From a virus: a stretch of DNA of 32,454 nucleotides. The DNA lies in IMG/VR virus record IMGVR_UViG_3300035698_024424, positions 1-32,454 of that record. One strand, written 5' to 3'. The position numbers and the translations under genes were made by a program. A model generated the notes under the pieces. The model was not told the origin of the DNA, did no database searches, and saw nothing but the letters and a program-made list of their open reading frames with translations. Positions 13,558 to 19,936 of this stretch are shown piece by piece (within the stretch, counting starts at the first letter, position 1; the number at the start of each line of letters is the position of its first letter).

Positions 13558-13591
13558 GGGGATTTTAGAGACCGTATCTGATGCCTTTGAT
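13558..13591 (-). repeat. Intergenic copy of the portal-derived sequence (exact match)
   Basis: Bases 13559-13591 are identical to the 33 bases of the portal gene, including GGGATTTTAGAG. This is the only dispersed copy without a substitution. It lies in the 3' flank of the HTH regulator gene. Confidence 0.9.
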
Positions 13592-13642
13592 TTGGTACTA
13601 CCCCAATAAATGCAGCGGCCTCTTTTGTCTTCATGAAATCAG

Positions 13643-13882
13643 TTAGTTTTTTAATAAAGTATCCTGTCCTGCCTGTTCTGCCTCTGCCTGATCTAGAAAT
13701 CTCTCTACCTTAATAAGTGTCTTTCTTTTGACGTCCAGTCCATCCAGTAGCCTAGTTATCGTAGCAGAAGTCAGGCCTGTCTTTTTACCTATCATACGGT
13801 CAGCTAGAGGTTCCTTTAGATCTTTTAGATACTTCCATAACCGTTCATGAACACTATTGAACATATCTTTCTTTGTAGTCAT
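13643..13882 (-). CDS. Small HTH regulator (XRE-like)
   Basis: This is a 79-residue protein if started at ATG 13882 (MTTKKDMFNSVHERLWKYL). That start follows AAAGGAT at good spacing; the longer frame to 13975 would be translated through a terminator and is rejected. The HTH is around 35-62: MIGKKTGLTSATITRLLDG with DVKRKTLIKVERFL behind it, typical of Cro/CI-type DNA-binding domains. It faces the strong rightward promoter at 13902-13929 that drives the SPFH-ERF operon, so it is a candidate repressor of that divergent promoter. Confidence 0.7.
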   Translation of the reverse strand: MTTKKDMFNSVHERLWKYLKDLKEPLADRMIGKKTGLTSATITRLLDGLDVKRKTLIKVERFLDQAEAEQAGQDTLLKN

Positions 13883-13901
13883 ATTTATATCCTTTATTTT
13901 G

Positions 13902-13929
13902 TTGACATATCTAATCATATATATATAAT
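13902..13929 (+). promoter_or_regulatory. Consensus sigma70-type rightward promoter
   Basis: TTGACA (13902-13907) and TATAAT (13924-13929) are perfect hexamers with a 16-bp spacer, ahead of the operon starting at 14020. It lies between the HTH regulator and that operon, so probably an early promoter under control of the regulator. The AT repeats in the spacer (CATATATA) could be part of an operator. Confidence 0.8.
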
Positions 13930-13941
13930 TGATTAAGTAAA

Positions 13942-13982
13942 GAAAATAAAACCCCCGCCCGTAGGGAGACCACAAGCGAGGG
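13942..13982 (-). terminator. Leftward rho-independent terminator
   Basis: On the minus strand CCCTCGC (13976-13982) pairs with GCGGGGG (13952-13958, one G-U) and is followed by TTTTATTTTC. It would stop leftward transcripts arriving antisense through the SPFH-ERF operon before they reach the regulator. In rightward transcripts the same stem forms a hairpin in the operon's leader. Confidence 0.65.
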
Positions 13983-14019
13983 ATGAAAACATACAGCTTA
14001 TCACACTAAAGGACAAGCT

Positions 14020-14439
14020 ATGAACAATACTACCAGAACTCACACTATATACAAAGACCAAGAATGGGACCTCGAGTCAGTCGTTGATGAAATCACAGAC
14101 CAAGAGATCCAAGAACACCAAGAAAAACTTGACGCAGAAAGAGAACGACTAGACAATCTCGATAAACTAAAAACAACACAGTGGAAACGAGAAGCAGAAA
14201 AGGCGTACAAACTTCAATCATTAGCAAAGCAATATAAAGAAGGGTACATCAGACAAATAAACATACTAAAGACTCTCTCAGGGGGACGGTCATTCTCTTG
14301 TGGAGACTATTGGCTAGAGAAGAGCTATAGAAAAGGATCTATAGATTATGGAGTCATACCAGTGCTTAAAACAATAAATCTTGACCTATACCGTAAGGAT
14401 AATGTTGAGGCATGGAAGCTTAATAAGATAAATGATTAG
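14020..14439 (+). CDS. First gene of the early operon, coiled-coil protein of unknown function
   Basis: This 139-residue protein has an acidic, strongly helical first half (DEITDQEIQEHQEKLDAERE) continuing to about residue 80. A compact second half follows, containing SGGRSFSCGDYWLEKSYRKG and DYGVIPVLKTINLDLY. No membrane segment is seen. It is the first gene after the consensus promoter and a hairpin leader. Leading early genes are often host-takeover or nuclease-inhibitor proteins, but no family is recognised. It partly resembles helical recombination-associated phage proteins only in composition. Confidence 0.65.
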   Translation: MNNTTRTHTIYKDQEWDLESVVDEITDQEIQEHQEKLDAERERLDNLDKLKTTQWKREAEKAYKLQSLAKQYKEGYIRQINILKTLSGGRSFSCGDYWLEKSYRKGSIDYGVIPVLKTINLDLYRKDNVEAWKLNKIND

Positions 14440-14476
14440 AAGTGAAAAACAAGTGATCAATTATAGAGTATAAAAT

Positions 14477-15322
14477 ATGAGCTGGGATAATAATTACAAT
14501 TCACCAAATAAAGAATCAATAAAAGAAACACTCCTAATTATATGGAATTCAAAGATTGTAAAGATACTTTTTAGAAGCATCACGTTTCTTTCAGTAATGG
14601 TAGCTCTGTACATTGCTGGGCCATGGTACATCATTATGCCAGGATTCTCAGCTATTCATTTGAGGCTAGGAAGCGTAAAGAAAGTTCACTGTATACCAGG
14701 GTTTCACTTAAAGGCACCACTTATAGACAGTATTGTTCCTATGGACATGCGTATCAAGAAATCAGTCATAAAAACTGAAGCATTCTCCCATGATCTACAA
14801 ATAATAGATGTTGAAGTAGCTATAAACTATAGAATCGATAACCCTCTGAGCGTATACCAAAATATTGGCTCTTATTACGAAGAGACCGTTATTGATCCTT
14901 TTACTCAAGAATCACTCAAAGCAGTCATTGCTATGTTTACTGCGGAAGAATTGACCCAACAGCGAGAAAAGGCTAAAGGGATAGTAAAGAAGGATCTTGC
15001 TAACGCTTTAAAAAACGTAAACATAATCCTTGTTGACTTTAACTTTATCCATGTTGATTTCCATGCTGAGTTCATAAAATCAGTAGAGCGAAAACAGATA
15101 GCACAACAACGGGCCAAAGAATCAAAGTTTGATACTATGAGAATAAAAGAAATAGCAGCACAGACAAAAGAACAAGCCGATGCTAACGCATATGCTCTTA
15201 AGGTGCAAAAAGATATGGCTACGCCTCAATTAGCATTGCTAAAAGCCATAGAGAAATGGAATGGAAAGCTGCCACGCATAATGACATCTAATCTTGCTAA
15301 CTTTATAGAAGGAATCCAATGA
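14477..15322 (+). CDS. SPFH/prohibitin-like (band 7) membrane protein
   Basis: This 281-residue protein has a single N-terminal membrane helix (about 31-53: ILFRSITFLSVMVALYIAG), then an SPFH domain. The domain shows GFSAIHLRLGSVKKVHCIPG, FHLKAPLIDSIVPMDMRIKK, and a typical strand VEVAINYRIDNPLSVYQNI. A coiled coil follows at about 190-250 (ERKQIAQQRAKESKF onward, AKEQADANAYALKV-type). Cellular family members form ring scaffolds in membranes and regulate FtsH-type proteases. In T4, an unrelated-looking early region also carries membrane modulators. A phage copy might protect early proteins or modulate lysis timing. Its ATGA end overlaps the next gene by four bases. Confidence 0.82.
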   Translation: MSWDNNYNSPNKESIKETLLIIWNSKIVKILFRSITFLSVMVALYIAGPWYIIMPGFSAIHLRLGSVKKVHCIPGFHLKAPLIDSIVPMDMRIKKSVIKTEAFSHDLQIIDVEVAINYRIDNPLSVYQNIGSYYEETVIDPFTQESLKAVIAMFTAEELTQQREKAKGIVKKDLANALKNVNIILVDFNFIHVDFHAEFIKSVERKQIAQQRAKESKFDTMRIKEIAAQTKEQADANAYALKVQKDMATPQLALLKAIEKWNGKLPRIMTSNLANFIEGIQ

Positions 15323-15645
15323 GCATATTAAGTGAACTGTTCGGAAAAGATAATCCGAACGAAGCAAACGAACCATACGAAACATTAAAAAAAATAGGGG
15401 GGCTTCCTTTATTAGTTTATGGGTTAGCAGATAGAACTAAAAACACTCCATTCGAACAAGAAGCAGTATCTATCTATGAAAAATCAAAAGAATTAGCAGA
15501 GAAGTCTTACAATATGATAAAAGATCCACTGAAATTTAATAATTGGAAACAACTTACAGAAGAAACTAGAGAGATGGTGGAGAAATATTTTAACATAGAA
15601 GAAAGGGCTGGAGAATATATAAAGAACAACAAGGACTTATTATAA
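15319..15645 (+). CDS. Small helical protein coupled to the SPFH gene
   Basis: This 108-residue protein starts within the last codon of the SPFH gene (ATGA overlap). It is amphipathic and helical (KKIGGLPLLVYGLADRTKN, then ELAEKSYNMIKDPLKF) with no membrane helix, and ends EYIKNNKDLL. Tight coupling suggests a partner of the SPFH protein. No family is recognised. Confidence 0.65.
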   Translation: MSILSELFGKDNPNEANEPYETLKKIGGLPLLVYGLADRTKNTPFEQEAVSIYEKSKELAEKSYNMIKDPLKFNNWKQLTEETREMVEKYFNIEERAGEYIKNNKDLL

Positions 15646-15679
15646 AACATTCAAAAACAAACTAGAGGCAGAACTAACA

Positions 15680-15979
15680 ATGCCAGTAGAAATGCCCTAT
15701 ATAGGGCCTAATGCTATCTACTATATAATTATAGAACTGTTCTGCTTAGCAGGTATATGGTTTATCTTAGAAGGATTAAGTAAACAAACCCCAAAACTCA
15801 AAGGACTCACTATGACTCTTTTAGGAATAGTACTTATTGTAGGACCTCTTTCTTATCTACCCCTTATAGGATCAGAGGAAAAGCCTCGTCTTGATAGGGG
15901 CAATGAATTCAGAAACGAAAAACAACAGAATCAAAGGCATCAGATACGGTTCCGGTTGCCACTACATACAATAGAATAA
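15680..15979 (+). CDS. Two-helix membrane protein with repeat-derived C-terminus
   Basis: This 99-residue protein has two predicted membrane helices, about 14-30 (YIIIELFCLAGIWFILE) and 42-62 (LTMTLLGIVLIVGPLSYLPL), joined by a short basic loop (KQTPKLKG). A charged C-terminal tail follows. The tail segment QRHQIR near residues 85-90 comes from a 21-bp core of the portal-derived repeat. Small size and two helices would suit a holin, but no endolysin is linked to it, so this is only a possibility. It lies in the SPFH-ERF operon. Confidence 0.55.
   Translation: MPVEMPYIGPNAIYYIIIELFCLAGIWFILEGLSKQTPKLKGLTMTLLGIVLIVGPLSYLPLIGSEEKPRLDRGNEFRNEKQQNQRHQIRFRLPLHTIE
15930..15950 (+). repeat. 21-bp core of the portal-derived sequence, inverted relative to other copies
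   Basis: ATCAAAGGCATCAGATACGG plus one T on the plus strand is the complement of the portal coding sequence. The neighbouring GGGGTTTTAGAG part is absent. This copy is flipped relative to the others, matching the reversed transcription of this operon. Confidence 0.85.
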
Positions 15980-16027
15980 ACATAAGAGCCATAAGTAACT
16001 AATGATTAAAAAAATAGGGTCTTCTTA

Positions 16028-16228
16028 ATGAAAAGTCTGACTGATATACTTACTGCCCCTGTGTTCCATTTATTTGTCCTGTGTTTTTCTGGTTCACTCT
16101 GTTTTTTTACCTTTTTACTACAGACTTTTATATTGGCAATATTTTTTCTGGAATTACCTTGGTTATTTTTGACTATAAAACTTGGAATAGAGCTATACCG
16201 ATACATAAATAACCAAGATGAGATATGA
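16028..16228 (+). CDS. Small hydrophobic membrane protein
   Basis: This 66-residue protein is almost entirely hydrophobic, with two likely membrane helices (FHLFVLCFSGSLCFFTFLL and FILAIFFLELPWLFLTI) and a short charged tail (YRYINNQDEI). Its end overlaps the ERF gene by four bases (ATGA), so it is probably translated with it. The ribosome site is weak. Small membrane proteins in phage early operons often modulate the host membrane; a holin role is possible but unsupported. Confidence 0.55.
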   Translation: MKSLTDILTAPVFHLFVLCFSGSLCFFTFLLQTFILAIFFLELPWLFLTIKLGIELYRYINNQDEI

Positions 16229-16866
16229 CTGTAAAAAAAGAATCTAACTTTATTAGGGCTAGCTGGTTATGGGATCTTATAAATGCTAGAAGAGAAATAG
16301 GCATCATAAAAAAAGATACAAAGGGCTATAACTATAAGTACACAAAGATAGAAGATCTTATAAAGGCTATAGAAGAACCCCTCTTTAATCATGGCTTTAT
16401 GATAACCCAAGAACTTGTATCAAAAGATGACGGATGTGACTATCTAAAAACATCCCTTCATCATGTATCTGATAAAAAGCTAGAGAGTGACATTAGAATA
16501 CCCCAGAGCAAACAGGGACAAAATTCAAAGATAAACGAACTTCAATCATTCGGCAGTGCAATTACATACCTGAGAAGATACAGCCTCTTAGCGTTGCTAT
16601 TTTTGGCTACCGAAGATGATGATGGGTCATCCTTTACTGGATCAAACAACAAACAAGAACCTAAGCGCGTAGAGCCTCAATATCTTACTGAATTAGAGAT
16701 AGGGTATATACGCAACGCTCTTGAAGGAAGAGACGATCTTTCTCAAATAATCAGAGATCATTACCAAGTAAATTCTTATGGTGAGATACCCTTTCAAGCT
16801 TATGGTGCCATAAGGAAATGGATAGAGATGAAAAAGAAAGAGACTCAAGAGGTAAGGAGTAGTTAA
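16225..16866 (+). CDS. erf: ERF-family single-strand annealing protein
   Basis: This 213-residue protein shows the ERF signature. It has an N-terminal YNYKYTKIEDLIKAIEEPLF (37-56), then NHGFMITQEL and the core GSAITYLRRYSLLALLFLA (about 111-129), followed by acidic TEDDDGSSF. A variable C-terminal part follows. ERF proteins bind single-stranded DNA, anneal complementary strands and drive phage recombination, here possibly with RusA and the initiator-like protein. It is the last gene of the rightward operon and ends nine bases from a convergent tail gene. Confidence 0.88.
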   Translation: MTVKKESNFIRASWLWDLINARREIGIIKKDTKGYNYKYTKIEDLIKAIEEPLFNHGFMITQELVSKDDGCDYLKTSLHHVSDKKLESDIRIPQSKQGQNSKINELQSFGSAITYLRRYSLLALLFLATEDDDGSSFTGSNNKQEPKRVEPQYLTELEIGYIRNALEGRDDLSQIIRDHYQVNSYGEIPFQAYGAIRKWIEMKKKETQEVRSS

Positions 16867-16874
16867 TATATACT

Positions 16875-17261
16875 TTATTTGTCTAAATAGTAACCAACTA
16901 ACTGGATCTCTGAGTCATTATTAAAGCTTGCTCCAGTTAGGTTAATTAGTGCTTGGCCAGGGCCGCCCTCTACTAACCTAATTGCAGTTACGCCAGCTGC
17001 ATCAACCACCCATCCAAAATAGGTATAGTTAATAGTTCCGTTCAGGTTATGACCTATCATAGCTCCTCCTGCAACAGAAGCGCCGGAAGATCTTGGAAGA
17101 GTAACAATGGTAGCATCACCTGTAGCAGATCCTTTGCTCGTTAACACAACCTTTATAATAAACCATTGAACAGTCCCTATATTAATTATTATTCCTTGTT
17201 GGAATGCATAGGTTATACCTGTTGATAAACCACCAAACTGTATTTCTGGAGTAAACGCCAT
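16875..17261 (-). CDS. Small beta-rich virion protein at end of tail-fibre block
   Basis: This 128-residue protein has alternating strands and Gly/Thr-rich loops (FGGLSTGITYAFQQGIIINI, then GSATGDATIVTLPRSSG). It lacks a signal peptide. The style matches the adjacent tail-fibre-like genes, with the ATG behind an AAGGAGA site. It is the last gene of the leftward run, facing the end of the ERF operon. It is probably a fibre head or tip module; no known fold can be named with confidence. Confidence 0.6.
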   Translation of the reverse strand: MAFTPEIQFGGLSTGITYAFQQGIIINIGTVQWFIIKVVLTSKGSATGDATIVTLPRSSGASVAGGAMIGHNLNGTINYTYFGWVVDAAGVTAIRLVEGGPGQALINLTGASFNNDSEIQLVGYYLDK

Positions 17262-17270
17262 ACAATCTCC

Positions 17271-18008
17271 TTATAAATCAAATAACTTAGAGCCTGTCAT
17301 AAATGTTCTGGTTGGAGGTCCACCACTTCCTATGCTTAATCTTACTGTTTTAGGACCGACACCAACAGCTACTTCTGCACTAACGGTATCTCCGGCTGCC
17401 AACTCCACTGTAACAGAACCATTCGCCCTCCAGGAATCTGTAACAGAATCGGATACAGCAAAGGCATTTAAACGAGCGAATGACCATTCACCAACACATG
17501 GACCGGTTCCCTTTATATCAAAAGACATAAGACCAATACTGTAGGTTACATCATCTATTAGTTCAACGCTTATCGTGGAACTAAATTGATATACCCCATT
17601 AACAGGTGCTACGTAATAGCCATTAATAGTGTCAAAATCGCCACCAATATTGTATATAGTTCTATTAAATATTATCTCATAGATAGTTCCATCACCGGTT
17701 ATACCAGGTATGGCAACTGTTATATCTGCTCCAAACGCTGAAAAGGGATGAGAAGTAAGCACTCCGGTAGGGCTTGCTTGAACAATTCCTCCATCAGGAG
17801 TTGTCTCTTGAGGGAGCTCAACCTTGTCTAATGCGGGATCTACTGCTAACTGATCAGTTCCTTGTGGGTCAGTGTCAGCAATAGGAGATATCGATATTTT
17901 TAATTTACCATCAGAGCTATCAAGACCGACCGCAGACGATACCCCAGAGTCTAATTCTTGATACAGATACTGATTTCCTTGCGTTCCCCTTAGTCCTTGC
18001 TTTCCCAT
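17271..18008 (-). CDS. C1q-like tail-fibre protein with collagen-like start
   Basis: The 245-residue protein begins MGKQGLRGTQGNQY, a short Gly-x-y pattern often preceding trimeric fibre heads. From about 95 it has the C1q/TNF-like block: PGITGDGTIYEIIFNRTIY, FDTINGYYVAPVNGVYQFSS, and a final strand TRTFMTGSKLFDL. Family knowledge: C1q-like domains form trimeric beta-sandwich heads used in phage fibres for receptor binding. It lies in a co-oriented block with two other fibre-type genes and ends ten bases from the next gene. Confidence 0.7.
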   Translation of the reverse strand: MGKQGLRGTQGNQYLYQELDSGVSSAVGLDSSDGKLKISISPIADTDPQGTDQLAVDPALDKVELPQETTPDGGIVQASPTGVLTSHPFSAFGADITVAIPGITGDGTIYEIIFNRTIYNIGGDFDTINGYYVAPVNGVYQFSSTISVELIDDVTYSIGLMSFDIKGTGPCVGEWSFARLNAFAVSDSVTDSWRANGSVTVELAAGDTVSAEVAVGVGPKTVRLSIGSGGPPTRTFMTGSKLFDL

Positions 18009-18009
18009 C

Positions 18010-18741
18010 TTACGTACTCTCTATTTGTAGGGCAACAGAAGCGCGCCAATTAAAGGTAGTAGCAGCAACACCTGTTACATTAAGTTCTAAACTATTACCA
18101 TCAATTTCTATATCTATACGAGGAACTCCTACAAAGTCATGAGACCAATTGGTTACCGGAGAACCTATGAGCACCGTAGCACCGGCTCCTGGCTTTCTTG
18201 CTGCACCATAAAAGGTACCAAAGAAACCACTTGCATAGGTATCCTGCCCCATGACAATATAACCTTCAATAATAGCAACGGTATTATCTGTCACCGTATG
18301 AGAAAATATATTTGTCTTTACTGCATCGGTAGTTTGTACCGTATAGATAACTCCAAGACCGGGAGCAGTCCAGAGCATCTGATTATTTCCAGGATCTTCA
18401 GTAACAAAGATAGAGCCATCACCATAAAGCCTTATATTACTAGTTGCAGACGGTGAGACTATGATATCTTGGTTACCACTCAGAGTAATAAGATCACCCT
18501 GTCCGCCAACAAATTTGACCCAGTTGCCCTCTATATTACCTGTTACTGCACTACGCTTTTTATCTACTAATACCCACATATCAGGAGGAGCTGCACTTGT
18601 GTCTCGCCATTGGTCAAAGACAAAGAACTCTTTCCAGTCATTAATAGTAGGAGGTCTATTTACTGAGCGAGCATCAGGAGGATTAACGGCGCGAGTACCT
18701 ACATAGGCCCTAGGATCTCTGCTTTGATTATGAATTGCCAT
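18010..18741 (-). CDS. Tail-fibre-like protein with virion-attachment N-module
   Basis: This 243-residue protein has, at about 25-80, the module PPTINDWKEFFVFDQWRDTS, WVLVDKKRSAVTGN and WVKFVGGQGDLITLSGNQ. A related layout (SPTTNDKKGVSQGQTWVNE then AAWVTLGGGTVSLEQLSGD) is in the 394-residue protein at 19937, so both probably attach to the same virion site. The C-terminal half is beta-rich with a C1q-like ending (RIDIEIDGNSLELNVTGVAA). ATG follows AGGAGAT. Confidence 0.68.
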   Translation of the reverse strand: MAIHNQSRDPRAYVGTRAVNPPDARSVNRPPTINDWKEFFVFDQWRDTSAAPPDMWVLVDKKRSAVTGNIEGNWVKFVGGQGDLITLSGNQDIIVSPSATSNIRLYGDGSIFVTEDPGNNQMLWTAPGLGVIYTVQTTDAVKTNIFSHTVTDNTVAIIEGYIVMGQDTYASGFFGTFYGAARKPGAGATVLIGSPVTNWSHDFVGVPRIDIEIDGNSLELNVTGVAATTFNWRASVALQIEST

Positions 18742-18807
18742 CTAATCTCCTAAACAAAATATACCCCACTCCCTACAGAAAATGACATTACTTATCCTTT
18801 ATGATAA

Positions 18808-19308
18808 TCATCCCAAATATATTCCTTTTAGATATGTTAGAACAAACGTAGTTTGCGGAGCCCCGTTGACGGTAACAGCGAGCGCACCGTTAAAAACTTC
18901 CAGCTGCATGAACATGGTATTGCCGGCCGTTAACATACACTGCAAAGATCCTGCAATAACTACAATGTTGGCATTGCTGCGGATCACTCCATAGCTTGAT
19001 CTATCTATCTCATATCGGAAAGGGGTGGTCGTAAGGCGTGTGATTCCCGTTGTGTGAGATGCGCTAAGCCCTCCCATTTGGATACACCAGTCAAAGACCC
19101 ACATTCCTGAAAGTGCTGCGGGAACGGTAAAAATACCCGTCCCAATATCGAAGGCATTTTCGGTGTCGGTAACCTCCGTATCATACTGGACTACGTAGAC
19201 CGTACCGTCACCAGTAACGGCTGCGCTGTTCGCATTGCGCTTTACAAAGAACCTCGGGCGGTTGGGAAATGGAGTTGATCCCGTTATATATTTTCCAGCT
19301 TGTGACAT
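18808..19308 (-). CDS. C1q-domain protein (receptor-binding candidate)
   Basis: This 166-residue protein is essentially a C1q-type domain: PRFFVKRNANSAAVTGDGTV, YDTEVTDTENAFDIGTGIFT, VPAALSGMWVFDWCIQMGG and the last strand TTFVLTYLKGIYL. These are the ordered strands of the TNF/C1q fold as used by phage appendages and some animal proteins. It has no signal peptide, in contrast to the secreted C1q-like moron. Base composition looks slightly richer in G and C than its neighbours, which could hint at recent acquisition. A ribosome site AGGAGAA lies upstream. Confidence 0.78.
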   Translation of the reverse strand: MSQAGKYITGSTPFPNRPRFFVKRNANSAAVTGDGTVYVVQYDTEVTDTENAFDIGTGIFTVPAALSGMWVFDWCIQMGGLSASHTTGITRLTTTPFRYEIDRSSYGVIRSNANIVVIAGSLQCMLTAGNTMFMQLEVFNGALAVTVNGAPQTTFVLTYLKGIYLG

Positions 19309-19317
19309 ATTTTCTCC

Positions 19318-19653
19318 TTATTGTTGTCTTTTATGCCACATTGATACATCTATGGTTCCCGTTGCAGGAACTACACCATCATGCTTAACCGATATAATCG
19401 TACCTTTCTTAATCCATGGATCATTACCAAGGGTAACATCAAGCAATAAGAAAGAATTAGCCACAAGGCGAACCTTATTATTTGTACCATCATCGGTTAA
19501 TATAACCGTCTGATTAGATAGATTCTGAAAAAGAACCTTTATAGCAGCAAAACCAAATGCTGTTCCAATAGCTTGATAGTTAGCTGTAAGAGTACTTGCA
19601 GATATAGATCTAAGAGTATCCCAAATGATAGGTTGTGAACCAGTTTTCATCAT
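19318..19653 (-). CDS. Small structural protein of the fibre block
   Basis: This 111-residue beta-rich protein contains AIKVLFQNLSNQTVILTDDG and a closing GTIDVSMWHKR strand. No signal or membrane segment is seen. Its start overlaps the stop of the 81-residue gene by four bases (ATGA). Such short beta proteins beside fibres often form connectors or tail-tip decoration, as the strand pattern suggests; no named family. Confidence 0.6.
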   Translation of the reverse strand: MMKTGSQPIIWDTLRSISASTLTANYQAIGTAFGFAAIKVLFQNLSNQTVILTDDGTNNKVRLVANSFLLLDVTLGNDPWIKKGTIISVKHDGVVPATGTIDVSMWHKRQQ

Positions 19654-19895
19654 TGTGATTCCTCATCAGCTGATTTGGTCTCTTCTGGCTTTGATTCATT
19701 TCCACTCTTTTGAGCTCTTTTTGCCTGAGATACAACCTCTTCTAAGAATTCATAAAGAGCATCATTGACAAGCTTGAGAGGTACACCGTAAGGCATAGAG
19801 AGTTCAAACTCAAACAAATGGTTCTTTTTCTCACCATTAACCTCAACTTCTGCTTCTTTTTTTACTCTAAGTATAACAACCGCTTTAGATTCCAT
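19650..19895 (-). CDS. Small acidic protein of the fibre block
   Basis: The 81-residue protein starts MESKAVVILRVKKEAEVEV, has a short alpha/beta core (LFEFELSMPYGVPLKLV, then ALYEFLEEVVSQAKRAQ) and a disordered acidic tail (PEETKSADEESQ). It overlaps the following gene by four bases. It might be a fibre assembly chaperone, judging from size and position, but no family is recognised. Confidence 0.6.
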   Translation of the reverse strand: MESKAVVILRVKKEAEVEVNGEKKNHLFEFELSMPYGVPLKLVNDALYEFLEEVVSQAKRAQKSGNESKPEETKSADEESQ

Positions 19896-19936
19896 ATATT
19901 CCTTTGTTAGAGATTATTCTATTGTATTATCTTAGA

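Larger units (their letters stand above)
13249..13642. other. Non-coding AT-rich region, candidate replication origin
   Basis: About 390 bp without a convincing gene lie between the initiator-like gene and the HTH regulator. It holds tandem 26-bp repeats (13278-13329), a 10-bp-arm palindrome (13272-13296), spaced TCAATTGT direct repeats (13453-13471), a 17-bp inverted repeat (13444-13460 with 13519-13535), several T-runs, and one copy of the portal-derived repeat. This combination of iterons, AT-richness and adjacency to an initiator is typical of theta-type origins. Confidence 0.5.

Noticed and set aside
8739-13591. CRISPR array
   Set aside because: Only two copies are adjacent and they abut with no spacer; the others are kilobases apart. 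The unit is a piece of the portal gene. The GTTTTAGAG start recalls type II repeats, but no cas gene or tracrRNA is present.
13883-13975. N-terminal extension of the HTH regulator
   Set aside because: It begins with TTG inside a terminator stem and lacks a ribosome site, while an ATG at 13882 has a good one.
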